From assembly GCF_910577135.1 (NCBI RefSeq), contig NZ_CAJTLL010000005.1:68154-132153 (forward strand): 64,000 nucleotides of DNA, in the 5' to 3' direction. A program made the position numbers and the translations under genes. This DNA is from an uncultured Helicobacter sp. GTDB taxonomy: Bacteria > Campylobacterota > Campylobacteria > Campylobacterales > Helicobacteraceae. Below the pieces are notes generated by a model that ran no database searches, was not told the origin of the DNA, and saw only the letters and a program-made list of their open reading frames with translations. This document shows positions 15,022 to 23,453 of the stretch, in pieces. Within the stretch, counting starts at the first letter, position 1. The number at the start of each line of letters is the position of its first letter.

Positions 15022-15086
15022 AAAGCACTCCATATCCCGCGCGATAAGCCTACCTGTTTTTTTTTTGCTATGTGTTTATTAGCTAT
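15003..15086 (-). CDS. Short frame with perfect SD but ATA as start
   Basis: AAAGGAGG lies six bases before ATA GCT AAT, in the same context (GGAGGCAAACA) that precedes the true ATG of the gene starting at 15519. The frame encodes 27 residues, basic then hydrophobic/aromatic (GIWSALWIITL). It includes a ten-A run. Either an AUA start is used, or ATG mutated to ATA and the gene is dead. Confidence 0.35.
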   Translation of the reverse strand: MANKHIAKKKQVGLSRGIWSALWIITL

Positions 15087-15099
15087 TGTTTGCCTCCTT

Positions 15100-15519
15100 T
15101 TATTTCAATTCTAAAGCGCTTTGCGTTTGTGCTAGCTTTTTGCGCTCTCTAAAGCGCGCTTGCCTTATGCGATTATCTATCCTTTTTTGCTGTGCCTTTT
15201 GCTCGGCTTTGTCTTTAGCCCTTGCCTCACGCGCCTTTTGGGCTTCTAACTCTTTTGCCCTTTGTGCCTTAGCTTGAAGCGCGGCGCGTATGTCCGCTTC
15301 ACATCGCTTCCTTTGTGCATAGAGACGCGCGTTATACTTGCTAAAGTTGTTATTATCCCTATATGCCCTTAAGTTTCGCACGATTTCATAGATATACTGC
15401 CTTTTAGCGATATAGAGATGTGCGTTATTTTGCATTTCATAGGGGTATTGCGTGTTTCGCTCGTTATACCATTCCTTTAATGTCTGTGTGTAAAGCTCTA
15501 TGTTATTTGCTGCACTCAT
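15100..15519 (-). CDS. Alanine/lysine-rich coiled-coil protein
   Basis: A 139-residue early-block protein: an aromatic/Asn-rich first half (YTQTLKEWYNERNTQYPYE) and a long highly charged helix rich in Ala, Lys, Glu, Arg and Gln (about residues 70-135) that should form a coiled coil. AGGAGG lies upstream of ATG. It overlaps the previous gene by 17 bases. No family recognised; nucleic-acid binding or scaffold role possible. Confidence 0.65.
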   Translation of the reverse strand: MSAANNIELYTQTLKEWYNERNTQYPYEMQNNAHLYIAKRQYIYEIVRNLRAYRDNNNFSKYNARLYAQRKRCEADIRAALQAKAQRAKELEAQKAREARAKDKAEQKAQQKRIDNRIRQARFRERKKLAQTQSALELK

Positions 15520-15796
15520 TGTTTGCCTCCTTAAATTCTGTTATGTGTGCTGCTGTGGCTGTGATTGCCTTGCCTTGCTGCTCTATGTCGGGTATTTCTA
15601 TGATGTCTATATCGCATAAGCTTAAGCTAGCGGCTTTTACCAGTGCCTTAGCCTCTGAATCTGCTTTGATTATCATCACATAGAATCCTGCGTCTGTGAT
15701 TTCTTGAAGGCTACAAGTTAAAGTCTCTAGTCTCTCACTCTGTGCTAATACCTTTAAGTGGCTATTGCCAATTTTTACGATTAAGTAAAACTTCAT
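15503..15796 (-). CDS. Small early-block protein, unknown
   Basis: A 97-residue acidic alpha/beta protein: a strand-like start (MKFYLIVKIGNSHLKVLA), then alternating helices and strands (GFYVMIIKADSEAKALVKAA, DIDIIEIPD). No membrane segment or known motif. It overlaps both neighbours by a few bases, so it belongs to one translationally coupled early operon. Confidence 0.6.
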   Translation of the reverse strand: MKFYLIVKIGNSHLKVLAQSERLETLTCSLQEITDAGFYVMIIKADSEAKALVKAASLSLCDIDIIEIPDIEQQGKAITATAAHITEFKEANNECSK

Positions 15797-16017
15797 TTCA
15801 AGTCCTTTCGTGTGCTACTGCTAAGCGCTGCATAGGTAAAGAGTGTTTGCTGTGCCGCCTCTCTCTTAAGCTGTGCGAGTTCCTCTTTATCGATTATCGC
15901 ATATTGATTACCCGTGGCATTGCCTACGATTTCGCTTATATACTTTAAGGGGATAAAGCCTTGCGTCCCTGTCGTGTAGCGCACTACAAGGTTAGTGTCT
16001 TTGTATGGATTGTGCAT
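15793..16017 (-). CDS. Small early-block protein after rep
   Basis: A 74-residue protein with an N-terminal beta-like part (NLVVRYTTGTQGFIPLKYI) and a helical C-terminus. Its end overlaps the next gene by four bases (ATGA type). GGAGCAG precedes the ATG. In the circular genome it is the first gene after rep. Function unknown; a replication accessory or repressor is possible by position. Confidence 0.55.
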   Translation of the reverse strand: MHNPYKDTNLVVRYTTGTQGFIPLKYISEIVGNATGNQYAIIDKEELAQLKREAAQQTLFTYAALSSSTRKDLK

Positions 16018-16070
16018 AACTGCTCCTTTGTTTTAAGATTTCACATTCTAGTTTGTAAGGTCGCTTACCC

Positions 16071-16687
16071 TTAAGGGCTTGCTCCCTTAGCTAGAATGTG
16101 TTTTGCAAAATGTCTCATTGATACTTTTTGCTTTTTGTTGATAGAGAGATACTTAAAGAATTCTTTTGTAGAATATTTCAAGTATTGAGAGTCACGTTTA
16201 AGATTCTTAGATATTTTCTTATTATGGGGGCTTGATGGCTTACGTTTTCCTTGCTGTGTGGCTTTTGGTCGGTTTAGTGTTGTATGGTTTTTACTTAATT
16301 TTAAGGTTGCTTCATAACGTAATGTGCCATATTGTGTGGGGCATTTCATATTCCTTTGTCTATCTTTTATCGCTTTATTATAGATGCAAAGCTGCCCCGC
16401 CTCGCCAAAGTCTAGGTAGTTTGTCCCCTTATACTGCTTTGTTTTGTGTGCTTTTTGTGTTTTTAGTAGCTGTGTGGTGTCTAAGCACACGTCCGCTTGT
16501 GTAAAATTGAAACTTTTTTTGTAAGTAAATATTTGAGTAGCTCTTTATGCTGCTTTTGCTGTCTCTGCGTTAGCTTGTAGTTTTGTGCTAAAGCATAGAT
16601 TTCAATGCTAAATCTATTTGCTTTTGGGATTTTTCGTAACTTTAATACACCCCTCCCCACCCGAAAAACATTGAAAGTATAGTTTTC
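16071..16687 (-). pseudogene. C-terminal part of the rolling-circle-type replication initiator, frameshifted
   Basis: The frame enters from the right att core (ENYTF at 16673-16687) and reads NVFRVGRGVLKLRKIPKAN... to LLTKK, then stops at 16481 because of a run of seven A (plus-strand T7, 16514-16520). With eight A it continues as SFNFTQADVCLDTTQ into the frame ending at 16071. That part has LDFGEAGQLCIYNKAIKD and YGTLRYEATLKL, the C-terminal signature of phage gpII/gpX-like rolling-circle initiators (Phage_X type), where a conserved strand with Y/N-K precedes R-E. Joined with 6404-6619 the protein is about 270 residues. Confidence 0.65.
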
Positions 16688-16690
16688 AAA
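16671..16690 (+). other. attR: right XerH dif half-site of the integrated element
   Basis: The 15-base core AAAGTATAGTTTTCA (16674-16688) repeats attL. To its right AAAT continues the host arm. Joining the left arm of attL with the right arm of attR gives arms TTTGAAAA and TTTTCAAA around GTATAG, a perfect dyad. It lies about 70 bases upstream of xerH. Confidence 0.85.
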
Positions 16691-16760
16691 TTGGATATTA
16701 CAAAACTATGCTATGCTTACAGCTCTACATAAGGGCTTTAAAGCTCTCTAAGGTGCAATT

Positions 16761-17837
16761 ATGAAATATCCATTGCGTTATAAAGATGACTTTTCTGCAA
16801 ATATGCTGTTTTGGATTACGCGCTTCATACGTTACAAGCTCACTACATTATCCAATCATCAAGTTTATGATAAAGAGCGCATTTTAGAAGCGATAAATGC
16901 CCTAAACAACGATGAAATAAACTCTTTAGAATCTTTAGAATCCCTCTGCAAAAGCGTAAGAAAAGCAGGAATGATAGGGATTAATACCTACGCCACTCCC
17001 CTACTCAAGCTCTATACATTCCTCGCACAAAGTAATATTCACACAATGGAAGAAATCGATGAAGAGGTGCTAAGCGATTTTTTGAGCGTGGAGACAAGCT
17101 TCCTTTCAAATGCGAGTAAAAAAAATTATAGAATTGCACTCATTGGGCTATTTGGCTATATTGATAAACAAAATGAGAACGAAGGCAAATCTTATGTGTA
17201 TAACATCACACTTAAAATCGGTGCCCTACAAGGCAAAAGTGGGCAAAAGTTGCCCGCATATTTAAATCAAAATGAACTTGAGCGGTTTTTACAAGGCATT
17301 GACGAAATGCCCTTTGGCGAGAAAATCGCTGCACGCAATAAACTCATCATCAAACTCATTGTCTATACGGGCATACGCGTGAGCGAGGCGCTCAACCTCC
17401 GCCGCAAGGATATATTCCCTATGCAAGACTGCTATCTCGTGCAGATTCGCGGCAAGGGCAATAAGCCTAGAGTAGCGATGATACGCAAAAGCCATATAGA
17501 GAATCTGCTCGGCGTATGGCTCACGCAACGTGAAGCTTTTGCCCCGCAGCACGATTTGCTCTTTTGCAATGCTAAAGGCAAGGCGCTCACACAAAGCTAT
17601 ATCTATAAAAATGTAGAAAATATACTGATGTCAGTGGGTCTCCGCAAGGAAAAGAATGGCGCGCATATGCTGCGACATTCTTTTGCTACACTACTCTATC
17701 AGCAAAAGCACGATTTGGTAATGGTGCAAGAAGCTCTAGGACACGCAGATTTGAATACAAGCCGTATTTACACGCATTTTGATAAAGAAAGACTGCAAGA
17801 AGTCGTCAATGCAATGGATAGTATTGGGAAATCTTAG
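16761..17837 (+). CDS. xerH: Tyrosine recombinase XerH
   Basis: The single Xer recombinase of Campylobacterota, which resolves chromosome dimers at dif. The 358 residues agree closely with the Helicobacter pylori protein as I know it, including KKNYRIALIGLFGYIDKQN and GAHMLRHSFATLLYQ. Catalytic residues are R206, K232, H302, R305, H328 and Y337. AAGGTG precedes the ATG. The gene is host-like rather than phage-like: it points away from the element and lies outside the att repeats. It is very probably the enzyme that integrated the element. Confidence 0.93.
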   Translation: MKYPLRYKDDFSANMLFWITRFIRYKLTTLSNHQVYDKERILEAINALNNDEINSLESLESLCKSVRKAGMIGINTYATPLLKLYTFLAQSNIHTMEEIDEEVLSDFLSVETSFLSNASKKNYRIALIGLFGYIDKQNENEGKSYVYNITLKIGALQGKSGQKLPAYLNQNELERFLQGIDEMPFGEKIAARNKLIIKLIVYTGIRVSEALNLRRKDIFPMQDCYLVQIRGKGNKPRVAMIRKSHIENLLGVWLTQREAFAPQHDLLFCNAKGKALTQSYIYKNVENILMSVGLRKEKNGAHMLRHSFATLLYQQKHDLVMVQEALGHADLNTSRIYTHFDKERLQEVVNAMDSIGKS

Positions 17838-18061
17838 ATTTATTATAGCTATACTATCCCGATACTTGTCACGTAGTCTTACAATCAGTGCTTACAAATG
17901 TGTTTCTACTCCTGCTTGTGCGCCCAAAAAATACACTTACAATTAAAGCTAGTGTTTTTTATTTATCATACGTACGAAGTGTTGGCTGGATTACCCCCCT
18001 CACTCCACACTTGCAAAGTGTGTTAAAGGTCTCGATTCTATAATTTTAAAGGAGAATAGCA

Positions 18062-18625
18062 ATGAATCGTATCAAAAATCAATACATAGTGCTATGTCTC
18101 ATCGCTCTACTCGCACTTGGGCTATGGCTCTATAATGCCGAGCTTTATGGCGATGTGTTCCGCCTTATGCTTATTCCACTTGGTTTGTGGTGGCTCTCAC
18201 AGAAGCAATATAGACTTATGGCATACTTTGTTTGCGTTGTTGCAGTCATTTTAGGCATAGCCTTTGTGTGTAAGCTCACATTTACATATATAGCAAGTCA
18301 TTATGGAGATTTACAATCCGTGCAAGATATTATAGAAATCGCCAAACGCCCTATTAATGGCGAGTTTAAGGGATTCCCTAGCGGACACACTACTGCCGCA
18401 TTCACAGCAGCTGCATTAATGTGGTATTTTATGGGTAAGCAATGGGGCATACTCGCCTTTATTTTAGCTCTATTTGTGGGCTATTCGCGTATCATAAGCC
18501 TATGGCACACGCCCATGCAAGTATGTGCAGGAGCATTTTTAGGTTTTGTGGGGAGCTTGGCTCTTATAATGCTACTAAACAAAATTGACAAAACGTGCAA
18601 AAAAGACTATAATCCCCGCCCTTAA
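18062..18625 (+). CDS. PAP2-family phosphatase
   Basis: A 187-residue membrane protein with about five or six hydrophobic helices. The three PAP2 motifs are present: KRP (95-97), PSGH (106-109) and SR-x5-H (142-149). Relatives dephosphorylate undecaprenyl pyrophosphate, phosphatidylglycerophosphate or lipid A at the periplasmic face. Which lipid is used cannot be read from sequence. AAAGGAGAATAGCA lies before the ATG. ssrA follows 26 bases downstream. Confidence 0.88.
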   Translation: MNRIKNQYIVLCLIALLALGLWLYNAELYGDVFRLMLIPLGLWWLSQKQYRLMAYFVCVVAVILGIAFVCKLTFTYIASHYGDLQSVQDIIEIAKRPINGEFKGFPSGHTTAAFTAAALMWYFMGKQWGILAFILALFVGYSRIISLWHTPMQVCAGAFLGFVGSLALIMLLNKIDKTCKKDYNPRP

Positions 18626-18651
18626 AGATTCTAAGAATCTTTATAGAATCT

Positions 18652-19018
18652 GGGGCTGACTTGGCTTTCGACAGGAGTGGCGAGGCTTAAGTGCATGTGA
18701 GCCGGTAAGCTCTCAAACTGCCACTTTTTATTAAACGCAAACAACGCGAATTACGCTCCAGCTTACGCAAAAGTAGCGTAGGTTTATCACTCTTTAGGAG
18801 CCGATTTTAGCTTTCTTATCTAGCGAGGAGTTAGAATCGTCATCTTTGCCTAGATGCTCTTTTACCTTACCTGTGGCAAAAGAAAAGACTAAGGTTGCTT
18901 GTGGATTCTATCTTGAGGTATTGGATAGCCACAAAAAGATTGCAATGCCTACTAAGCATGTAGATTCTTAAGAAGCTCTCATTTTTGGACTGGGGTTCAA
19001 CTCCCCACAGCTCCACCA
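18652..19018 (+). ncRNA. ssrA: Transfer-messenger RNA
   Basis: The 5' end GGGGCTG pairs with CAGCTCC before the ACCA end at 19015-19018. The T-arm reads GGGTTCAACTCCC. The tag frame GCA AAC AAC at 18737 encodes ANNANYAPAYAKVA with a TAG stop at 18779-18781, close to other Campylobacterota tags. tmRNA rescues stalled ribosomes with SmpB. Confidence 0.95.
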
Positions 19019-19056
19019 TTACTTTTTCTTTTGTTTTTAAAATTTTATGAATGCTC

Positions 19057-20187
19057 TCAATCTGCATAAAGCTGCATAGTAACGCAATGTAAGCTCCCGT
19101 GCCATAAAATCAACGAGCGGCAAGGCACACCTACTACCTTATAATGAGGCAAAGCACGTGATAGAATAGCTAGGGCTTTGCTATCGTTTTTATCATCATA
19201 GGTTGGCACAAGCAGCGCGTTATTCACAAATAAAAAATTCGCATAGCTTGATGGAAGCCTCTGCTTATGCTCATCATATATTGCTTGTGTAAAAGGCAAG
19301 GCGATAAGCTTATAAGGCTCTCCATTGGGCTGTTTAAGGGCTTTAAGCTCGGTCTCCATACATTTCAAGGCTTCAAAATGTGAATCTTCCCTATCTGCAC
19401 AAGCAATATATGCGATAGTATCAGGCGTGATAAAACGCGCTAATGTATCAATATGGCTATCGGTATCATCGCCCTCAAGATAGCCATTGTGAAGCCATAG
19501 CACCTGCTTTAATCCAAAATATGCCTTAAGCTTAGATTCTATATCGCTTTGTGCTAAATGCGGATTGCGATTAGGCTCAAGGAGGCATTGCGTATTGGTA
19601 AGCAGCACCCCTGCCCCATTACTCTCAATGCTCCCACCCTCTAGCACCATATCAGCTTGTGTCATATATTGCGGTGTGAAGATATCTCTCACAATGCGAT
19701 TATCATAATTGGCAGGATACTTTAGTCCCCAGCCATTAAACATAAACTTGAGCATTTCGCCATTCCCTGCTTTCTCTATGCCTATACCGCCAAAATCCCT
19801 AGCCCAAGTATCATTGCTGTGGATTCTCACAATATGCAGGGTAAAATGAGAATCTAGCATAAAATGTGGAAGAAAAGGATTAGTAATGCTTACTTGAGGC
19901 ACATCATCGCGTATATGAGTACGGATATAGGCTGATATAGCGCTAGATTCTGTATTTTTCACATTACTAGAGGGCTTAAAATAATCACACAAAAGCTCTA
20001 TACCCTCATTATCGCGCACATCTATGCAGAGAATCACCGATTCAAAACACAAAATATGCTCGATTATACGTATAAAGCACTCTCTCGCCCTATCTATATG
20101 CAAAGCCCAATCGCTATTTATATGTGGAAAAGCCATCAATATCGCCACTTGCTCTTCCCACTCCGCCTTTAAACGCACCCTATCCAT
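19057..20187 (-). CDS. aguA: Agmatine deiminase family protein
   Basis: A 376-residue member of the guanidino-modifying enzyme superfamily (PAD_porph). Visible are NDTWARDFGGIGIE, GYLEGDDTDSHIDTLARF (His and Asp of the active site) and the catalytic cysteine in GSLHCVTMQ near the C-terminus (C368). Family members hydrolyse agmatine to N-carbamoylputrescine and ammonia for putrescine synthesis. H. pylori has a homologue. Peptidyl-arginine deiminase activity is the alternative but the length favours agmatine deiminase. Confidence 0.87.
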   Translation of the reverse strand: MDRVRLKAEWEEQVAILMAFPHINSDWALHIDRARECFIRIIEHILCFESVILCIDVRDNEGIELLCDYFKPSSNVKNTESSAISAYIRTHIRDDVPQVSITNPFLPHFMLDSHFTLHIVRIHSNDTWARDFGGIGIEKAGNGEMLKFMFNGWGLKYPANYDNRIVRDIFTPQYMTQADMVLEGGSIESNGAGVLLTNTQCLLEPNRNPHLAQSDIESKLKAYFGLKQVLWLHNGYLEGDDTDSHIDTLARFITPDTIAYIACADREDSHFEALKCMETELKALKQPNGEPYKLIALPFTQAIYDEHKQRLPSSYANFLFVNNALLVPTYDDKNDSKALAILSRALPHYKVVGVPCRSLILWHGSLHCVTMQLYAD

Positions 20188-20254
20188 CGCACATATCCTT
20201 TAAACTTCTTTTGTATAATTTTGACATTTTCCATTTTAAAATGAGGTTATAGAG

Positions 20255-21379
20255 ATGATTTTAAGCATAGAATCAAGCTGTGATGATAGCTCCATTGCCC
20301 TAACACACATTGATAGCGGGATTCTCATATATCATTTGAAAATCTCACAAGATGAAGCCCATAGCCACTATGGTGGCGTAGTGCCAGAGATTGCCTCAAG
20401 GCTGCATTGCCAAAAACTGCCCGAGATTCTAAACAAACTTGCACTTTTTGTAAATGATGATTTCTCACATATCAAAGCCATTGCAGTAACCACACGTCCG
20501 GGCTTAAGCGTAACGCTCATTGAGGGCTTAATGATGGCAAAGGCTCTCTCTCTTTCTTTGCAAGTGCCGCTTATTTGCGTGAATCACCTCAAGGGGCATA
20601 TTTATTCGCTTTTTATTAGAGATACCCTACCCCACTTGCCTAAAATCCCTCCTTATGCAGAAATACAAGCCCTAACCTCTACACAAACAGATTTAGAATC
20701 TACCATCACTTCGCATTTACCACTAGGTATTTTGCTTGTATCTGGCGGACATACGCAAATCCTCTCTATGCGTGGTATTGATGTTATAAGCATTATCGCG
20801 CAAAGCCTTGATGATAGCTTTGGTGAGAGTTTTGATAAGGTAGCAAAATATCTTGGTCTAGGCTATCCGGGTGGTCCTTTGGTAGAATCTTACGCAGCTG
20901 AATTTATGCGCTTATACCCTCACGACACACCCCATAGCTTCCCTGTGCCACTTTTGCACAATCATCAATTAGAATTTAGCTTTTCAGGACTAAAAAATGC
21001 TGTAAGAATCGCCACTCTAACCCTAGAAAAGCCTTTTTCGCAAAAGGACATAGGGAGCATTTGTGCGGGATTCCAAAAAAGCGCGTGTGAGCATATCGTG
21101 CGTAAAGTGAGATTATTTTTTCAAAGCAATGAAGGGCGGGATTTGCCACATTTTGCCATTGTAGGCGGTGCGAGTGCAAACACACATTTAAGAACAGCTC
21201 TTGCAGAGCTTTGCAAGGAATACAACAAACAATTACATCTAGCGCCATTAGCATTTTGTGCCGATAATGCGGCGATGATAGGTATGGCAGCGATTTGGCA
21301 ATACACAAGCAATGATTTCACACCTCTGCATGAAGCACAAATCGCTCCTAAAAGTTTGCCTAGCGATTTTTGTATCTAG
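20255..21379 (+). CDS. tsaD: tRNA threonylcarbamoyladenosine transferase subunit TsaD
   Basis: TsaD transfers the threonylcarbamoyl group to A37 of ANN-decoding tRNAs with TsaB/TsaE. The 374 residues begin with SIESSCDDSSIAL, contain the HxxxH metal pair in VNHLKGHIYS, the glycine-rich VSGGHTQ and VGGASAN motifs of the ASKHA fold, and end with DNAAMIGMAA. It carries a longer insertion around residues 125-155 than E. coli TsaD, usual in Helicobacter. Confidence 0.95.
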   Translation: MILSIESSCDDSSIALTHIDSGILIYHLKISQDEAHSHYGGVVPEIASRLHCQKLPEILNKLALFVNDDFSHIKAIAVTTRPGLSVTLIEGLMMAKALSLSLQVPLICVNHLKGHIYSLFIRDTLPHLPKIPPYAEIQALTSTQTDLESTITSHLPLGILLVSGGHTQILSMRGIDVISIIAQSLDDSFGESFDKVAKYLGLGYPGGPLVESYAAEFMRLYPHDTPHSFPVPLLHNHQLEFSFSGLKNAVRIATLTLEKPFSQKDIGSICAGFQKSACEHIVRKVRLFFQSNEGRDLPHFAIVGGASANTHLRTALAELCKEYNKQLHLAPLAFCADNAAMIGMAAIWQYTSNDFTPLHEAQIAPKSLPSDFCI

Positions 21380-21436
21380 ACTTTGATATCTCCTCGTATT
21401 TATAAGATTCTATGCTGCGCTTCAAAGGCTTAGAAT

Positions 21437-22846
21437 CTATGAATGTTTATGAGCAAAATATGCCTTTACTATTTCTCTATCATCAAAATGTAGCTTCTGT
21501 GTGCCGATGATTTGATAGTCCTCATCGCCTTTCCCTAAAATCAGTAGTACTTCATCATTTTGCAGCTCATCTAATGCCCTGCAAATCGCATTTTTGCGCT
21601 CAACTTCTACAAATACGCGCTCCTGCCTAGTAATACCGCTCAATATATCCTCTATAATAGATTGTGCAGATTCTGTTCGAGGATTATCACTTGTAACATA
21701 TATCTTATGTGCGAACTGCTGGGCGCACTCTCCCATTTTAGGACGCTTAGTTTTATCTCTATCACCTCCTGCGCCAAATACCACTACAATTTTTTGATGT
21801 CTAAAGCTTTCAAAAATTTGACGCATACCGTCGTATGTATGAGCAAAATCCACTATCACAAGCGGCGATGTATGCACGACCTCCATACGTCCGCTCACAC
21901 CGCCAAAATGTCCCAAAGCTTGCGCGATAGATTCTAAGCCTTTAGATGTGAGAATCTTCACCGCTCCAACAGCAGCAAGGGCATTATAAAGATTATGCTT
22001 TCCATATAAATGTGCTTCTATCGTGCTATGCTCCACATCGCCATTGTGTCCTCGCCACGAGATATGTGCGTCAATGCCATTTTCCAGCGCGTAGGCATCT
22101 ACACTCAAATGCCCTTTTTTCTCAATCCCATAATAAAATGCTTTTTTATCACTGCAATGTGCGTATGGCTCATCTGCGTTGATAAGCTTTGCCCCACTGC
22201 CCTCAAAAAAGCTATTTTTGATACGTCTATATTCCTCTATACTTTTATGATAATCTAAATGATCGCTTGTAATATTACTAAGAATCTTCAAAGCAAACTC
22301 AAGCCCTGCGATACGTTCTTGCTCGATAGCGTGAGAGCTTACCTCCATAATGAAAAAATCACTTTTTGCCTCTCGTGCAATACATAGATTTTCATAAAGC
22401 TCAAGCAAACTCGGCGTTGTTAGCCCCTTAGGCTTTATCATTTTATCATTCATAAAAAAGCCCCTTGTGCCAAGCAAGGCTACTTTATATCCCAAATCAA
22501 GCAGTATGGAATAAATAATCGCCGCTGTGGTTGTCTTACCATTTGTGCCAGTAATCCCCACTATGCGCATTTGCTCCTGCATTGCATTGCCTAGAAGTAT
22601 TTTTATAAGCTGGGTAGATTCTATAATATGAATCTGCCTAGATGATGTATCTTTTATAGAATCTTGTAAGCGTTCTACAAAAGTGGCATTTTGCTTACAT
22701 CTCACAAGCAGGAGGGAATCTAACTCTATGGGGTGCTCATCTTGGCTTATGCTCTCTCCTTTCAAAAGAGAGGCGACAACGCGAGTATCATCAGTGATAG
22801 CAGTATAAAGCTTATCGCTATGTTTTATGGTTTTTATGATTATCAT
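21437..22846 (-). CDS. murE: UDP-N-acetylmuramoyl-tripeptide synthetase MurE
   Basis: MurE adds diaminopimelate to UDP-MurNAc-L-Ala-D-Glu in the cytoplasm. The 469-residue protein has the ATP loop GITGTNGKTTTAA, the central HTSPLVIVDFAHT block, and SDNPRTE, the DNPR motif that selects meso-diaminopimelate. It overlaps the upstream TPR-like gene by 29 bases; nfu precedes that. The same three-gene order occurs in H. pylori. Confidence 0.95.
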   Translation of the reverse strand: MIIIKTIKHSDKLYTAITDDTRVVASLLKGESISQDEHPIELDSLLLVRCKQNATFVERLQDSIKDTSSRQIHIIESTQLIKILLGNAMQEQMRIVGITGTNGKTTTAAIIYSILLDLGYKVALLGTRGFFMNDKMIKPKGLTTPSLLELYENLCIAREAKSDFFIMEVSSHAIEQERIAGLEFALKILSNITSDHLDYHKSIEEYRRIKNSFFEGSGAKLINADEPYAHCSDKKAFYYGIEKKGHLSVDAYALENGIDAHISWRGHNGDVEHSTIEAHLYGKHNLYNALAAVGAVKILTSKGLESIAQALGHFGGVSGRMEVVHTSPLVIVDFAHTYDGMRQIFESFRHQKIVVVFGAGGDRDKTKRPKMGECAQQFAHKIYVTSDNPRTESAQSIIEDILSGITRQERVFVEVERKNAICRALDELQNDEVLLILGKGDEDYQIIGTQKLHFDDREIVKAYFAHKHS

Positions 22847-23447
22847 CAGTTACCTTTTGTAAAATTTTTTCTATTTCACTATCATAAACAATATTTTTCC
22901 TTAATGATTCTATATATTCAAGCGACATATCTTGATAGCCATTTTCTATAAGCTGATTAAGAAATTCGTAAAATTCATACTTATTAAGAAAAATAATCTT
23001 TGTGCTAAAAATCAAATCCTCAAATATCTCCTTAAAGCTTTTCTCCGCTGTTAAACGCTTAAAATCTTGATATAAAATCCCATCAATAGAATCTGCACGT
23101 AAATTCTCAATACCCTTTACTAAAGAAAAAATATCATTTGTGCTTTTGTCAAAGTTTTTAATAGCCTTTAGGATCTGTTTTCTTGCCTTGACTTTGCTTA
23201 TTTCTTGTGAGAGCAGAATTTGATAGTATTCATACAAGCCAAGAGCCTGTTCTTCAAAGTCTTGTGCAATATCAGCGAGTAATATACCAATAAGTGATTC
23301 AGTATTATTAGGCTCTAAGTGGAGATTGTGAGCGAAGAGCTCAAATGCTTGTTTGTATTCCTTAGCACTAAAAAGCGCAAAGGCTCTTTTATTATTTTTG
23401 TTAATCACTTGTCTTGTGCGAGTATCTGTCAATTTTACACTTTCCAT
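22818..23447 (-). CDS. Conserved TPR-like protein between nfu and murE
   Basis: A 209-residue mostly helical protein; residues 20-65 ([12 protein letters not shown] start, EYKQAFELFAHNLHLEPNN) look like a degenerate tetratricopeptide repeat. Begins six bases after the nfu stop and overlaps murE. It corresponds by position to the unnamed gene between nfu and murE in H. pylori. Role unknown; the cell-wall link is only by operon position. Confidence 0.8.
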   Translation of the reverse strand: MESVKLTDTRTRQVINKNNKRAFALFSAKEYKQAFELFAHNLHLEPNNTESLIGILLADIAQDFEEQALGLYEYYQILLSQEISKVKARKQILKAIKNFDKSTNDIFSLVKGIENLRADSIDGILYQDFKRLTAEKSFKEIFEDLIFSTKIIFLNKYEFYEFLNQLIENGYQDMSLEYIESLRKNIVYDSEIEKILQKVTDDNHKNHKT

Positions 23448-23453
23448 AGGAAT

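Larger units (their letters stand above)
6420..16688 (-). mobile_element. Integrated tailless DJR-capsid prophage, 10,254 bp, inserted at dif
   Basis: Both ends carry the same 15-base dif core, and the repeat-to-repeat distance is 10,254 bp. All roughly 28 genes point leftward. They include a DJR-type capsid protein, a packaging ATPase, many tiny or tail-anchored membrane proteins, a transglycosylase, a holin, a serine recombinase and a replication initiator split between the two ends. Size and gene content match corticovirus PM2-like phages (about 10 kb, circular dsDNA, inner membrane). No integrase of its own is seen; the adjacent host xerH is the likely recombinase. Several genes carry one-base frameshifts, so this copy may be defective. 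Confidence 0.85.

Noticed and set aside
16232..16504. Plus-strand 90-codon frame with a hydrophobic start
   Set aside because: It lies antisense inside the rep C-terminal frame, which has family motifs, and has no ribosome site.
16761..17837. xerH as a phage-borne integrase
   Set aside because: It lies outside the att repeats, points away from the element and closely resembles the housekeeping XerH.
21405..21438. Terminator between tsaD and murE
   Set aside because: The arms are copies of the very frequent AGATTCTA/TAGAATCT word with an 18-base loop and no T-run.
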